In this document: in pieces, positions 24,928 to 33,691 of the stretch
How the letters are laid out: the number at the start of each line of letters is the position of its first letter
Numbering within the stretch: the first letter of the stretch is position 1
Assembly: GCA_965369325.1 (NCBI GenBank)
Contig: CBDUQI010000018.1
Location: forward strand, 1 to 45,147
Reading direction: 5' to 3'
Source: CBDUQI01 sp965369325
GTDB taxonomy: Bacteria > Pseudomonadota > Gammaproteobacteria > Steroidobacterales > JBCBZW01
DNA: 45,147 nucleotides
Program-made: the position numbers and the translations under genes
Notes under the pieces: model-generated
Databases searched by the model: none
Told to the model about the DNA's origin: nothing
What the model saw: the letters and a program-made list of their open reading frames with translations, nothing else

Positions 24928-25616
24928 CCATGCCGGCGCTTTCCGCCCCCGACCTTTCCGCGCTGGGGCTTTCCATCCAGCTCGCTCTGGTCACGGTGCT
25001 GATTCTGTTGGCGCTGGGCACGCCGCTGGCCTGGTGGCTGGCGCGCACACGCCGACGCTGGCGCCCGTGGGTCGAGGCGCTGGTGGCGCTGCCGATTGTG
25101 CTGCCCCCGACCGTGCTTGGCTTCTATCTGCTCGTGTTGCTGGGCCCGGCTGGCGGCATTGGTCAGTTCTGGGTGCAGCTCACGGGCCAGACGCTGACGT
25201 TCTCCTTCGCCGGGCTGGTTATTGCCTCGTGCCTCTACAGCTTGCCGTTTGTGGTGCAGCCTTTGCAGAACGCGTTCGAATCCCTGGATCAGGGCGCGCT
25301 GGAGGCCGCCTGGACCCTGGGCGCACGTCCGCTTGACGCGTTTTTTAGCGTTGCCGTGCCGCTATCGGCGCGCGGTTTCGTCACGGCTGCGGTGATGGGG
25401 TTTGCGCATACGCTCGGCGAGTTCGGCGTGGTGCTGATGGTTGGCGGCAACCTGCCGGGGGAGACCCGTGTCGTGTCGATAGCCATTTTCGACCACGTCG
25501 AGTCGCTGGCTTACGCGCAGGCGCACACGCTATCCGCCATCCTGCTGTTGTTCGCTTTTGTCTCGCTATTGGCCATGTACATGATTAATCGGCGCTGGAC
25601 GCCGGCCCTCTCATGA
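24924..25616 (+). CDS. modB: Molybdate ABC transporter permease ModB
   Basis: Inner-membrane channel subunit of 230 residues with five to six predicted helices. The family's LSIQLALVTVLILLALGTPLAWWLA start, the PIVLPPTVLGFYLL helix and the EAAWTLGARPLDAFF coupling (EAA) loop that docks on ModC are all present. HTLGEFGVVLMVGGNLPGETR is the ModB-typical C-terminal motif. The ATG overlaps the modA stop and its own stop overlaps the modC ATG, so translation is coupled through the operon. Confidence 0.95.
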   Translation: MTMPALSAPDLSALGLSIQLALVTVLILLALGTPLAWWLARTRRRWRPWVEALVALPIVLPPTVLGFYLLVLLGPAGGIGQFWVQLTGQTLTFSFAGLVIASCLYSLPFVVQPLQNAFESLDQGALEAAWTLGARPLDAFFSVAVPLSARGFVTAAVMGFAHTLGEFGVVLMVGGNLPGETRVVSIAIFDHVESLAYAQAHTLSAILLLFAFVSLLAMYMINRRWTPALS

Positions 25617-26773
25617 GTGCCGGGCGCGCCCCTTCGTCGCCGACCGAGCCCGCGCCCACCGGTGATGCCTCGTTGGCCTGCGATCTCACCCTGGCCCGCA
25701 GCGAGTTTGTGCTGCATGTCAGTGCGCAGGTGCGCAATGACGGCATCACGGGAGTCTTCGGCCCTTCTGGTTTCGGCAAGACCAGTCTGCTGCGCACGCT
25801 GGCCGGCCTGGAGCCGGGGGTGCGTGGTCGCTTGCAGGTGGCCGGCGAAGATTGGCATCACGACGCCGCCGGTGTTGCGCGGCCGCCGTATCAGCGCGCA
25901 CTGGGCATGGTATTTCAGGAGCCGCGGCTGTTCGCTCATCTAAGTGTTGAGGAGAACCTTCGCTATGCGTTGAAGCGGCGTGGTGAGCGCCACGGGCTGT
26001 CGTTGGAAGAGGCGGTGCAATTATTGTCGCTGGGCCCCTTGCTGGTGCGTCGCCCGCAGGCGTTGTCCGGCGGTGAGCGCCAACGGGTGGCGATTGCCCG
26101 CGCGGCCCTGTGCGCGCCGCGTCTGTTGCTGATGGACGAGCCGCTCAGCGCGCTGGACGCCGCCCGTCGCGATGAGGTACTGCCGTTCCTGGCCCAGGTG
26201 CAGCGACGTCTGGGTGTGCCGATGCTGTACGTCAGCCACAGCCTGGATGAGCTGATCCGTCTGTGCGCCCATTTGTTGGTGATGGAGCACGGTCACATCG
26301 TGGCCAACGACACGTTGCCCAATGTGCTGGCCAGCATGCCGAGTGCGCTGTTGCGCGGGGACGCTGCGGGCGTCGCGCTGAGTACTACGGTGCAGGCCTA
26401 CGATGCGCAATACGACCTCACCGAAGTGCGCGCACACACCGTCACTTTGCAACTACCCGGGGAGGTGGCTGCGCCGGGGCAGAGCGTGCGCGTGCACATC
26501 CAGGCGCGTGATGTAGGCCTGAGCCTGCAGCCGCCGCAAGTCAGCAGCCTCTTGAACGTCTGCCCGGTGCGGGTGAGCGAGCTGATCGACCCCGTCTCGG
26601 GGAAGCCGGCGGATCCGGCACAGATTCCGGGACCGTTCGTGATAGCGCGCTGCCAAGCCGGCGAGGATGTGCTGCTGGCCCGCATTACCCGGCGCTCATG
26701 CGCGCTGCTGAACCTAGCTGCAGGCAGTGAGCTTTACGCGCAGATCAAATCCGCCGCCGTGCGCTCGGCCTGA
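25613..26773 (+). CDS. modC: Molybdate ABC transporter ATPase ModC
   Basis: The ATP-hydrolysing subunit, 386 residues. It has Walker A GPSGFGKT at 50-57, the signature LSGGERQRVAIARA from 151, Walker B LLLMDEPLSALD from 171 and the H-loop VSHSLDEL. The C-terminal third (about 300-380) is the TOBE/MOP-type domain with VRVHIQARDVGLSLQPP, which binds oxyanions or regulates the transporter. There is an unusual 20-residue Pro/Ala-rich N-terminal extension before the beta-strand. It is the last gene of marR-modA-modB-modC and converges with the DUF3465 gene. Confidence 0.95.
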   Translation: MSAGRAPSSPTEPAPTGDASLACDLTLARSEFVLHVSAQVRNDGITGVFGPSGFGKTSLLRTLAGLEPGVRGRLQVAGEDWHHDAAGVARPPYQRALGMVFQEPRLFAHLSVEENLRYALKRRGERHGLSLEEAVQLLSLGPLLVRRPQALSGGERQRVAIARAALCAPRLLLMDEPLSALDAARRDEVLPFLAQVQRRLGVPMLYVSHSLDELIRLCAHLLVMEHGHIVANDTLPNVLASMPSALLRGDAAGVALSTTVQAYDAQYDLTEVRAHTVTLQLPGEVAAPGQSVRVHIQARDVGLSLQPPQVSSLLNVCPVRVSELIDPVSGKPADPAQIPGPFVIARCQAGEDVLLARITRRSCALLNLAAGSELYAQIKSAAVRSA

Positions 26774-26796
26774 TGCGCTCAAGTGCAGGATGAGGG

Positions 26797-27324
26797 TTAC
26801 TCGTAGCGCCGCCCGTCGTACTCAATCCAGCCGCCTTCGCGCCAGCCCTTGGGGTCGTGATGGGTCCAGTGGATCACGCCGCCTTTGTCGTTCCACTCGT
26901 ACTCCCCATGCACCCGGGCGCGTGTGTTTTTACGCAGGCCGCCAATGCGTGGGGCTAGGTCGATGTTGTGGGAGATTTTGAGTGTCAGCCCGGAGGGTAG
27001 TTCCAGCAGAAAGCGCTGATGGCGGCTGCCTTCGTTGTCGTCCGCCAGGATGTGCACCACCATGCCTTCGACGGTCATAATCTGGTCGGAGCGACGGGCG
27101 GAAAACGCGCTGTCGGCCATCGCGTTGTCGTTGTCGGCCTGACGCCCGGTGCGGGCATGCCCAGCGTTCGGCTGTGCAGGCTCTGGCCGCGTTGAGGTGG
27201 GGCGCGTTGAGGTCTCGCGCGCGCCATTGTCATCTTGCTGCTGCAGCAGCGAATACAGCCCGGCGATCAGCACGAGCACGACGGCGATGATCCATCGCCC
27301 GATTTTCTTTAACAGTGCCATCAT
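26797..27324 (-). CDS. DUF3465 protein with N-terminal membrane anchor
   Basis: A 175-residue protein of the DUF3465 family. The membrane anchor is at about 9-27 (WIIAVVLVLIAGLYSLL), followed by a Thr/Arg/Pro/Asn-rich linker of some 45 residues. The conserved domain then has VEGMVVHILADDNEGSRHQRF, SHNIDLAPRIGGL, and HGEYEWNDKGGVIHWTHHDPKG near the C-terminus. The family is uncharacterised; OB-fold-like binding is possible but not shown. Two ATG codons, 27324 and 27321, are both possible and neither has a clear ribosome-binding site. Single gene convergent with modC. Confidence 0.85.
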   Translation of the reverse strand: MMALLKKIGRWIIAVVLVLIAGLYSLLQQQDDNGARETSTRPTSTRPEPAQPNAGHARTGRQADNDNAMADSAFSARRSDQIMTVEGMVVHILADDNEGSRHQRFLLELPSGLTLKISHNIDLAPRIGGLRKNTRARVHGEYEWNDKGGVIHWTHHDPKGWREGGWIEYDGRRYE

Positions 27325-27403
27325 GGGATGAGGAGTCTGCCAGTGCGCGCCCGGGGGTACAACATCACCTGAGCAGGTGCCTAACAGTGATAAGGTCCGG
27401 CAT

Positions 27404-28513
27404 ATGCGTATTTTCGTCTTTCTCCGCGCCCCGGCGCTGTTGCTGCTGATGGCATTGCTGTCGGCGTGCGGTAGCATCGGCTACTACGCCCAGGCGGCCC
27501 GTGGGCACTTGGATCTGTTGTCGCGCCGCGAGCCGATCGAGCGCCTGTTGCAGGACGCTGGGCTTGATCCGACGCTGCGTGAACAATTGCAACAGGTGCT
27601 GTCGGTGCGCGCCTTCGCCAGCGAATCACTCGGTCTGCCGGACAACGACAGCTATCGCACCTATGCTGACCTTGGGCGCGAGTACGTGGTGTGGAATGTG
27701 TTCGCCGCCCCTGAGTTGTCGGTCACGCCGTATACTTGGTGCTTCCCTGTGGTGGGCTGCATCAGCTACAAGGGCTACTTTAACGAGCAGTCTGCGCGTG
27801 AGGTAGCCGCCGAGTTGTCGCAGCAGGGCTACGATGTTTACGTGGGTGGGGTGGCCGCGTACTCCACCCTCGGTCGCTTCGACGATCCGTTTCTAAATAC
27901 CATGCTGCGCTGGGACCGGGCGCGCACCGCAGGGCTCATTTTTCACGAGCTCTCGCATCAACTTCTGTACATCAAGAACGACAGCGCGTTCAACGAGGCC
28001 TTCGCCACTACCGTGGAGGAGGAGGGCATGCGCCGCTGGGTGCGTGCGATCGGCGAGCCCGAGTTGCTGGAGAACTGGCGCACGACGGGCCAGCGCACCC
28101 GCAGCTTTGTGCGCATGGTCTCCGACGCCCGCGAGACGCTGCGCGGCATCTACCAAGGGCCTATGGATGATGCGGCCAAGCGTGTTGCCAAGGCGCAGGA
28201 GATTGCGGCGTTGCGCAGCCGCTACGAAGCGCTGAAACAACGCTGGGGCGGGTATGCTGGCTATGATCGATGGTTCGCCAGCGACCTTAACAACGCCAAG
28301 CTGGGCTCAGTGGCCACCTACCGCGCGTTGGTGCCGGCCTTCTCCGCGTTGCTGCAAGAGTCGGACGGTGATTTACAGGTTTTTTACACTGCCGCGCAGG
28401 CCCTCGGTAAGCTTCCTCCCGCGGCGCGTGCGGCACGTTTGCGTGCGCTCATGGCGGTGGTCGATACGCCCGCTGCGCCTAGCGCGCCCGGCGGCAGTAT
28501 CGAGCCGCAATAA
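27404..28513 (+). CDS. Putative aminopeptidase, lipoprotein (PF10023 family)
   Basis: A 369-residue predicted outer-membrane or periplasmic lipoprotein: signal peptide with lipobox LLSAC (C22), then GSIGYYAQAARGHLDLL, the family's conserved start. The zinc protease motif is HELSH at 181-185, with a second glutamate in NDSAFNEAFATTVEEEG about 15 residues later. Members of PF10023 are called putative aminopeptidases but activity is largely inferred. The ATG at 27404 with an AAGG-like element is preferred over a GTG at 27377 because it begins the signal peptide. A hairpin follows at 28518-28544. Confidence 0.88.
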   Translation: MRIFVFLRAPALLLLMALLSACGSIGYYAQAARGHLDLLSRREPIERLLQDAGLDPTLREQLQQVLSVRAFASESLGLPDNDSYRTYADLGREYVVWNVFAAPELSVTPYTWCFPVVGCISYKGYFNEQSAREVAAELSQQGYDVYVGGVAAYSTLGRFDDPFLNTMLRWDRARTAGLIFHELSHQLLYIKNDSAFNEAFATTVEEEGMRRWVRAIGEPELLENWRTTGQRTRSFVRMVSDARETLRGIYQGPMDDAAKRVAKAQEIAALRSRYEALKQRWGGYAGYDRWFASDLNNAKLGSVATYRALVPAFSALLQESDGDLQVFYTAAQALGKLPPAARAARLRALMAVVDTPAAPSAPGGSIEPQ

Positions 28514-28517
28514 CCCG

Positions 28518-28544
28518 CACCGAACGGGCCCGGGGCGTTCGGTG
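28518..28544 (+). terminator. Hairpin after the PF10023 gene
   Basis: A 9-bp perfect stem CACCGAACG/CGTTCGGTG around a GC-rich loop, 5 bases after the stop codon of the PF10023 gene and upstream of the antiporter gene. The T-tract of a standard intrinsic terminator is missing, so it may work weakly or with Rho, or just protect the mRNA end. Confidence 0.45.
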
Positions 28545-28606
28545 TCCGCCTGGCGCGGTCGGTGCGGTACACTCCGTGCATAATTCCGAGCAAAAACAGG
28601 ATTCGC

Positions 28607-30490
28607 ATGGTTGGTCGATTGATGTTCTCACCCTGGTTGCGGGCGATGGTTGCCGTCTTGGCGCTGGCCCCATGTCTCGCCGCCCACGCAGCCACTGCAA
28701 CGTTACAAGCGCCCAAAGTCGTGCTCACTCACATCCCTTTTTCGGTCACTGCCAATGCCGTGGCTGATGGCACCGTGCCGCAGCTTCGCGTGGGCGATGA
28801 GGTGGTGGCGATGCAGCATCAGCCCGATGGCAGCTGGAAGGCTGATGCGCTTTCAATCGCCGATCGCGATGCGACGCTCACGCTGCTGGACGGCAACCAA
28901 GCCCTAGCCAGCACCGGGATGAATGTGCTGCCCGGCTGGTTGTCGCTGACGCCGCCCGTGGTCGCAATTGCGCTGGCGTTTATTACCCGCAGTGTTATTC
29001 CGTCGTTGTTTTTCGGCATCTGGATGGGCGCTTGGCTGGTGGCCGGGCCGGGGCTGAAAACCGTGTTCTCCAGCTTGCTGGCCAGCTTCTCCACCTACAC
29101 GCTGGGGGCGGCTATCACGGCAGATCATATGGCGATTATGCTGTTCACTTTTATGATTGGCGGCATGGTCGGGATTATCTCGCGCAATGGCGGGATGAAC
29201 GGCATCGTCAACCGAATACTCGGCTGGGCGCACGATGCGCGTCGTGGCCAGGCGGCCATTGCATCACTCGGCATGTTTGTCTTTTTTGACGACTACGCCA
29301 ATACGCTCGTGGTGGGTAACACCTCGCGACCGGTCGCAGACAAGCTCAGGATATCGCGAGAGAAGCTGGCCTATTTGGTCGACTCTACCGCCGCACCCGT
29401 CGCAACGGTGGCTGTGGTCACCACCTGGATTGGGTTTCAGGTGGGTGTGATTGATCAGGCACTGGCCATCACCCCGCAGATTAGCGAATCGGCCTACGGC
29501 ATTTTTCTCAACTCTATTCCTTACTCGTTTTATCCGCTGCTCGCCATCGCGTTCGTTTACATGGTGGCGTTGTCCGGGCGAGACTTTGGCCCGATGCTGA
29601 GCGCCGAGCGGCGCGTGCGCAACGCCGGCCGCGACCATACCCGCGCTATTGGGCACGTACACAACGATGCGGATGACAGCAAGGCGCTGGAGCCGGACGA
29701 GGGCATCGAATGCCGTGCGATTAATGCAGTGCTGCCGGTGATTGTGCTGGTGCTGGGCGTGATCGGCGGCATCCTGCACACGGGCGAAGGCGACACTATC
29801 CAGGACATTCTGGGCTCGGCCAATTCTTACGACGCGCTTATGTGGGCCTCGCTGCTCGCCGTGCTCACCGCTGCCGTGCTCTCGCTGGTGCAGGGCCTGC
29901 TCTCGATGGAGGAGGTAGTTCAGGCCTGGTATCTGGGCGTGCGCTACATGCTGCTGGGGCTGATTGTGCTGGTGCTGGCCTGGGCGCTGGCGGATGTCAC
30001 CGGTGTGCTCAATACCGCTAATTATCTGGTGTCGTTGCTGGGCGATTCGGTCAGTCCTGGGTGGGTGCCAATTCTGGTGTTTCTGATCTCAGGTGCCGTT
30101 GCCTTCGCCACCGGTTCCAGTTGGGGGGCGATGGGCATTTTGATGCCGCTGGTGTTGCCGCTGACGGCAGCTGTGCTGAGCGCCGAGGGCACGCTGGATG
30201 CAGAGCGTATGTATGTGCTGTACACCACCGTTGCGTGTGTGTTGGCTGGGGCAGTGTGGGCTGATCACTGCTCGCCCATCTCCGACACCACGGTGCTGAC
30301 ATCGCTGGCGACCGGCTGTGATCACATGGACCACGTGCGCACACAGATGCCTTACGCGCTGGTGGTCGGCGGGGTGTCGATGCTGCTCGGCGTGTTGCCC
30401 TCAGGGTTTGGGTTTCCCTGGTGGTTGTCACTGGTAGGCGGCGCTGGCGCGTTGTGGTTTGTGCTCAGGTTCAAGGGTCAGCACGTCTGA
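28607..30490 (+). CDS. Na+/H+ antiporter, NhaC family, with N-terminal exported domain
   Basis: A 627-residue membrane protein. Residues 1-29 look like a signal peptide (ending AAHA), followed by about 80 residues of a small beta-rich domain (APKVVLTHIPFSVTANAV... GMNVLPGW). The NhaC transporter core with about 11-12 helices then follows. Conserved stretches are TRSVIPSLFFGIWMGAWL, MFTFMIGGMVGIISRNGGM-type, FFDDYANTLVVGNTSRPV and GAVAFATGSSWGAMGILMPL, then WADHCSPISDTTVLTS near the end. These are the NhaC-type residues for Na+/H+ exchange. The exported N-terminal domain is seen in a subset of NhaC proteins. The ATG at 28607 with AGG upstream is favoured; the frame extends to 28562. Confidence 0.88.
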   Translation: MVGRLMFSPWLRAMVAVLALAPCLAAHAATATLQAPKVVLTHIPFSVTANAVADGTVPQLRVGDEVVAMQHQPDGSWKADALSIADRDATLTLLDGNQALASTGMNVLPGWLSLTPPVVAIALAFITRSVIPSLFFGIWMGAWLVAGPGLKTVFSSLLASFSTYTLGAAITADHMAIMLFTFMIGGMVGIISRNGGMNGIVNRILGWAHDARRGQAAIASLGMFVFFDDYANTLVVGNTSRPVADKLRISREKLAYLVDSTAAPVATVAVVTTWIGFQVGVIDQALAITPQISESAYGIFLNSIPYSFYPLLAIAFVYMVALSGRDFGPMLSAERRVRNAGRDHTRAIGHVHNDADDSKALEPDEGIECRAINAVLPVIVLVLGVIGGILHTGEGDTIQDILGSANSYDALMWASLLAVLTAAVLSLVQGLLSMEEVVQAWYLGVRYMLLGLIVLVLAWALADVTGVLNTANYLVSLLGDSVSPGWVPILVFLISGAVAFATGSSWGAMGILMPLVLPLTAAVLSAEGTLDAERMYVLYTTVACVLAGAVWADHCSPISDTTVLTSLATGCDHMDHVRTQMPYALVVGGVSMLLGVLPSGFGFPWWLSLVGGAGALWFVLRFKGQHV

Positions 30491-30527
30491 CAGTCAAGGT
30501 TGGCAGCGAGGGTGCGTGGGCGAGTGT

Positions 30528-31502
30528 TCAGCGCATCCGGCGATAGGTATGCATGTCGTGCTGATGCGGATCGTTGAGGTAGGTCGGGATCACGATCTCC
30601 CCCGGCGTTGGCTTAATCCCCAGCATTCCCAGCCCGTCCGATTCACAAATGCTGTTAACTCGTAGCGATTGCAGGTTGTCGGTGGAGAACGGCTTACCCG
30701 GCGTAAAGTCGCCGATAAAGGCCTGGATATGCGCCAACGTATTGGGCATCGCAACGATCCGACGATTCACACCCAGATGATCCCCAATCATATTGAGTAA
30801 CTCACGCAGTGAATATACTTGTGGCCCGCACAACTGGTAAGTGTTGCCGTAGGTGTCCGGGTCTTTCAGGGTGCGTACAAACGCTCGCGCCACATCGCCC
30901 ACGTAAACGGGTGCAAACCGGGCGTTGGCGCGCGGCAGCGGAATAAACGGTGTCGGCAGTTTCATCAGGCGAGCGAACCGATTAATAAAGGAGTCGCCGG
31001 GGCCGAAGATCACCGAGGGTTGAAAGATGGTGGCCGCGATGCCATCACCATTGGCCTCACGTACCAGTTGCTCTGCCTCGCCTTTGCTGCGCAGGTAATG
31101 GCTGGGCGCATTGTGCGGGTCGGCTTTGAGAGCGCTCATCTGTAGCAGGCGCGGGGTGTTGCTGGCCCGGCACGCCTCGATGACTTTACGGCTCAACTCG
31201 CCATGCGCTTGGCGGAAGCCACTGCCGTCCCGGCCGCGCTCGTTGAGGATGCCCACCAGGTTCACCACGGTGGAGCAGTCGGCAAAATGATGCGCCAGCA
31301 CGCCGGCATCATGCACGTTCGCACGCTTGATTGAGACGGTGGGAATGACCTGTACGCGTCGGTGCCGTTCCGGTCGGCGAGACAGGATTTTAACCTCGTA
31401 GCCAGCAGCGTCCAAATGCGTAGCCAGATGGCTGCCCACGAACCCGGTACCCCCCAAAATGCAAACGCGATTGCGCTGCCTGAATCGTGCGGTGTTTGTC
31501 AT
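30528..31502 (-). CDS. NAD(P)-dependent epimerase, complex I NDUFA9-like
   Basis: An extended short-chain dehydrogenase of 324 residues. It has the nucleotide-binding GGTGFVG at 17-23, VVNLVGILNERG, the active site SHYLRSKGEAEQLV (YxxxK), FQPSVIFGPGDSF and RFAPVYVGDVARAF. This matches bacterial homologues of the mitochondrial NDUFA9 subunit; in bacteria they are not proven complex I subunits and may act on sugar nucleotides or lipids. The ATG at 31502 with the start MTNTARFRQRNRVCILGG is preferred over the frame's 31562 opening. It lies in the same direction as slt, 107 bases downstream of it. Confidence 0.86.
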   Translation of the reverse strand: MTNTARFRQRNRVCILGGTGFVGSHLATHLDAAGYEVKILSRRPERHRRVQVIPTVSIKRANVHDAGVLAHHFADCSTVVNLVGILNERGRDGSGFRQAHGELSRKVIEACRASNTPRLLQMSALKADPHNAPSHYLRSKGEAEQLVREANGDGIAATIFQPSVIFGPGDSFINRFARLMKLPTPFIPLPRANARFAPVYVGDVARAFVRTLKDPDTYGNTYQLCGPQVYSLRELLNMIGDHLGVNRRIVAMPNTLAHIQAFIGDFTPGKPFSTDNLQSLRVNSICESDGLGMLGIKPTPGEIVIPTYLNDPHQHDMHTYRRMR

Positions 31503-31609
31503 TTTCTTCGCCTGAACCCTGCCTCGGTAGCTCGCCGTCGGTAATGTGACGACCGGGCGCAATTATACGGGAGCGCGCGCCGTGGCGGTGGTTTTGGTGT
31601 CTCAGGGCG

Positions 31610-33691
31610 TCAGCGGGTGGCGATTCGCTCAGCCTTGCCTTCGGTTAGCCGCTCAAGTTGCTCGGGGGTAGGCACTGGGCGCAACGTCTGGCTCAGCCGG
31701 CGCGTGGTTTGGGCCAGTTGGTAATCGAAGATGGCCTGAGCCATCAGTACCCGGCGCACATAGTGGCGGGTTTCTTCGAACGGCACGCTGTCAACCCAGG
31801 CGTCTGCGGGCAGTGGCTGATCGGCCGGCAGCCAGCTTTGTACTCGGCTGGCGCCAGCGTTATAGGCGGCGGCGGCCAGCGCGGGGTTGCGGTCGAACCG
31901 GTTCATCACGGCACTCAGGTGACGGGTCCCCAGTGCAATGGCTGTTACGGGCTCGAACAGCGTCTGGCGACCTTTGTAGTGGATGCCCAGTTCACGCGCC
32001 AACCCCTGCCCAGTGCGCGGCATAATCTGCATCAGCCCCAGCGCGCCAGCGTGAGAGATGGCGTCCGGCATAAACAGGCTCTCGCTGCGGGCGATGCCTA
32101 AGGCATACGCGGGCTCGATGCCGTTGGCCTTTGCGTGGCGCTCAAAACTTTCCCGGTAAGGTAGCGGGAAGCGAATATCCAGCGCGTCCCACAGCTTCGC
32201 CTGGGAGGCTGCGCGAATGGCGCTGTCGTGCCAGCCCCAGCGATGGGCTAGCACAGCCACCTCGGGGTAGGTGCTGGCGGGCAAGGCCTCAAGCGCTGCG
32301 TTCCATTCAGATCTTGCCAGTACCGGCAACTGCACCGCGCGCAGTTCGCGTGCACGGCGAAAGCCTAATCGCGCACCCAGCTGACTCAGCCGCCGCTCAT
32401 CGGCGGCCACCTGCTCGGGATTAAAGTGGTACTGCGCGCCGATCTGGTCGGCGGCCAGAAAGCCGTGGTAGCTGCGTTCGCGGGCGAGCCCTTCCAGCAC
32501 CGTTTGCGCGCGTTGCGATTCGCCGATTTGTGCTAATGCTCGTCCTTGCCAGTAACGCCACAGGTCGCGCTCGCGTTCCTCCTCGGGCAGCTTCTCGAAG
32601 GCGGCCAGCACCACCAGCCAGTCCTGCTCACGCAACGCCGTGCGCAGGCGCCAGGCGGCCATTTGTGGGTCGTCAAAACCCACCCGATCCAGATGCATGG
32701 CGGCTTGCGGGGCGAGGTCGCGAGCGAACGACAGCGCAATGCGTTTGGAGATGGCGAAGGCCACCGACTGGGGAATGCTCAGCTGCGGGCGCAGGTCGTC
32801 CCAGTGCTCTTGCGCGAGGTCCGGCTGGCCGTAAGCTAGGCGATCAAAGCCGTAGTACAGCCAGTCTGGGTCTTGTGCGGCCAGAGCGGCGGTGCCGGGC
32901 TCGGTCAACACCGTGGCAGGATTCGCCCGCATACGGGCAAAACGTTTGACCCGTGCCTGATCGGCGGCGCCAGCCTTTAGCGCCAGATGCCGTGCGAGTC
33001 CAACCTCTTTGTCCGCGAGCGCCAGCGTGATGCGCTGCTGGTAAGCGTCTGAATCCAATTTGCCGCTGCGCTCGAGAAAGGAAAATATCGCCTCGCAGGC
33101 GTTAGGTTGGCTGTGGCCGACCATCCACAACGCCATACCCTCGCCGATGAGACGTGCGGTTTCACCCGGTGCTGCCCCGCCCCGTGCCAGCAGGTTCAAG
33201 CGGCCTTGCAGCCACTGGCAAGTGAGGGGGGTGTTGCTGTTTGGGTGTGACAGGCGCGAGTACACGTCGACGAAAGTGCGCCAGTCCTCGCGTTTCGCCA
33301 GCGCCTTTAACCAGCGGGTCTGCAGGCGGCGGGCAGGTCTTAGGCCGCCGTAGCGTTGCAGATAGCGCTCGATGGCGGCGTTGTCTTGCAGGCCGGCATC
33401 GCTGGCTAACCAAGCGCCGAGCACGTCGGGGTACAGAAGGTAGTCAAATAGCAGGTGGGTGTGGCGATCGAGGAGGGTGCGATCGCCCCGGCCAGCCGCG
33501 TCGTAGGCGGATTTAAATGCCTCGCGCTGTTTCAGCAATCGCTGAGTATCTGCAGGCGCGGTGGTCGGGGCGGCATCGGCGTGCAGGCACGCCGATGCAA
33601 GCAGCACGCTGACCAGCGAGGCGAGCGGATACCCCGCCCGCCGCCGCCGGCGCGGCTTAGAAGATGGGTAACAGCAGTCTGGTACTGCCAC
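31610..33691 (-). CDS. slt: Soluble lytic transglycosylase Slt
   Basis: Periplasmic muramidase-like enzyme cleaving the MurNAc-GlcNAc bond with formation of 1,6-anhydroMurNAc. The 693 residues hold an exported N-terminus with an unusual RRRRR n-region, a long superhelical all-alpha domain (about 60-500), a linker domain and the catalytic lysozyme-like domain. The catalytic glutamate E537 is in ALGIARSES, followed by GALGLMQIMP and AAYNAGASRV. The only reasonable start is a GTG 35 bases inside the degQ 3' end, so the two genes overlap. LASAC at residues 32-35 might be a lipobox, which would make it a lipoprotein. Confidence 0.93.
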   Translation of the reverse strand: MAVPDCCYPSSKPRRRRRAGYPLASLVSVLLASACLHADAAPTTAPADTQRLLKQREAFKSAYDAAGRGDRTLLDRHTHLLFDYLLYPDVLGAWLASDAGLQDNAAIERYLQRYGGLRPARRLQTRWLKALAKREDWRTFVDVYSRLSHPNSNTPLTCQWLQGRLNLLARGGAAPGETARLIGEGMALWMVGHSQPNACEAIFSFLERSGKLDSDAYQQRITLALADKEVGLARHLALKAGAADQARVKRFARMRANPATVLTEPGTAALAAQDPDWLYYGFDRLAYGQPDLAQEHWDDLRPQLSIPQSVAFAISKRIALSFARDLAPQAAMHLDRVGFDDPQMAAWRLRTALREQDWLVVLAAFEKLPEEERERDLWRYWQGRALAQIGESQRAQTVLEGLARERSYHGFLAADQIGAQYHFNPEQVAADERRLSQLGARLGFRRARELRAVQLPVLARSEWNAALEALPASTYPEVAVLAHRWGWHDSAIRAASQAKLWDALDIRFPLPYRESFERHAKANGIEPAYALGIARSESLFMPDAISHAGALGLMQIMPRTGQGLARELGIHYKGRQTLFEPVTAIALGTRHLSAVMNRFDRNPALAAAAYNAGASRVQSWLPADQPLPADAWVDSVPFEETRHYVRRVLMAQAIFDYQLAQTTRRLSQTLRPVPTPEQLERLTEGKAERIATR

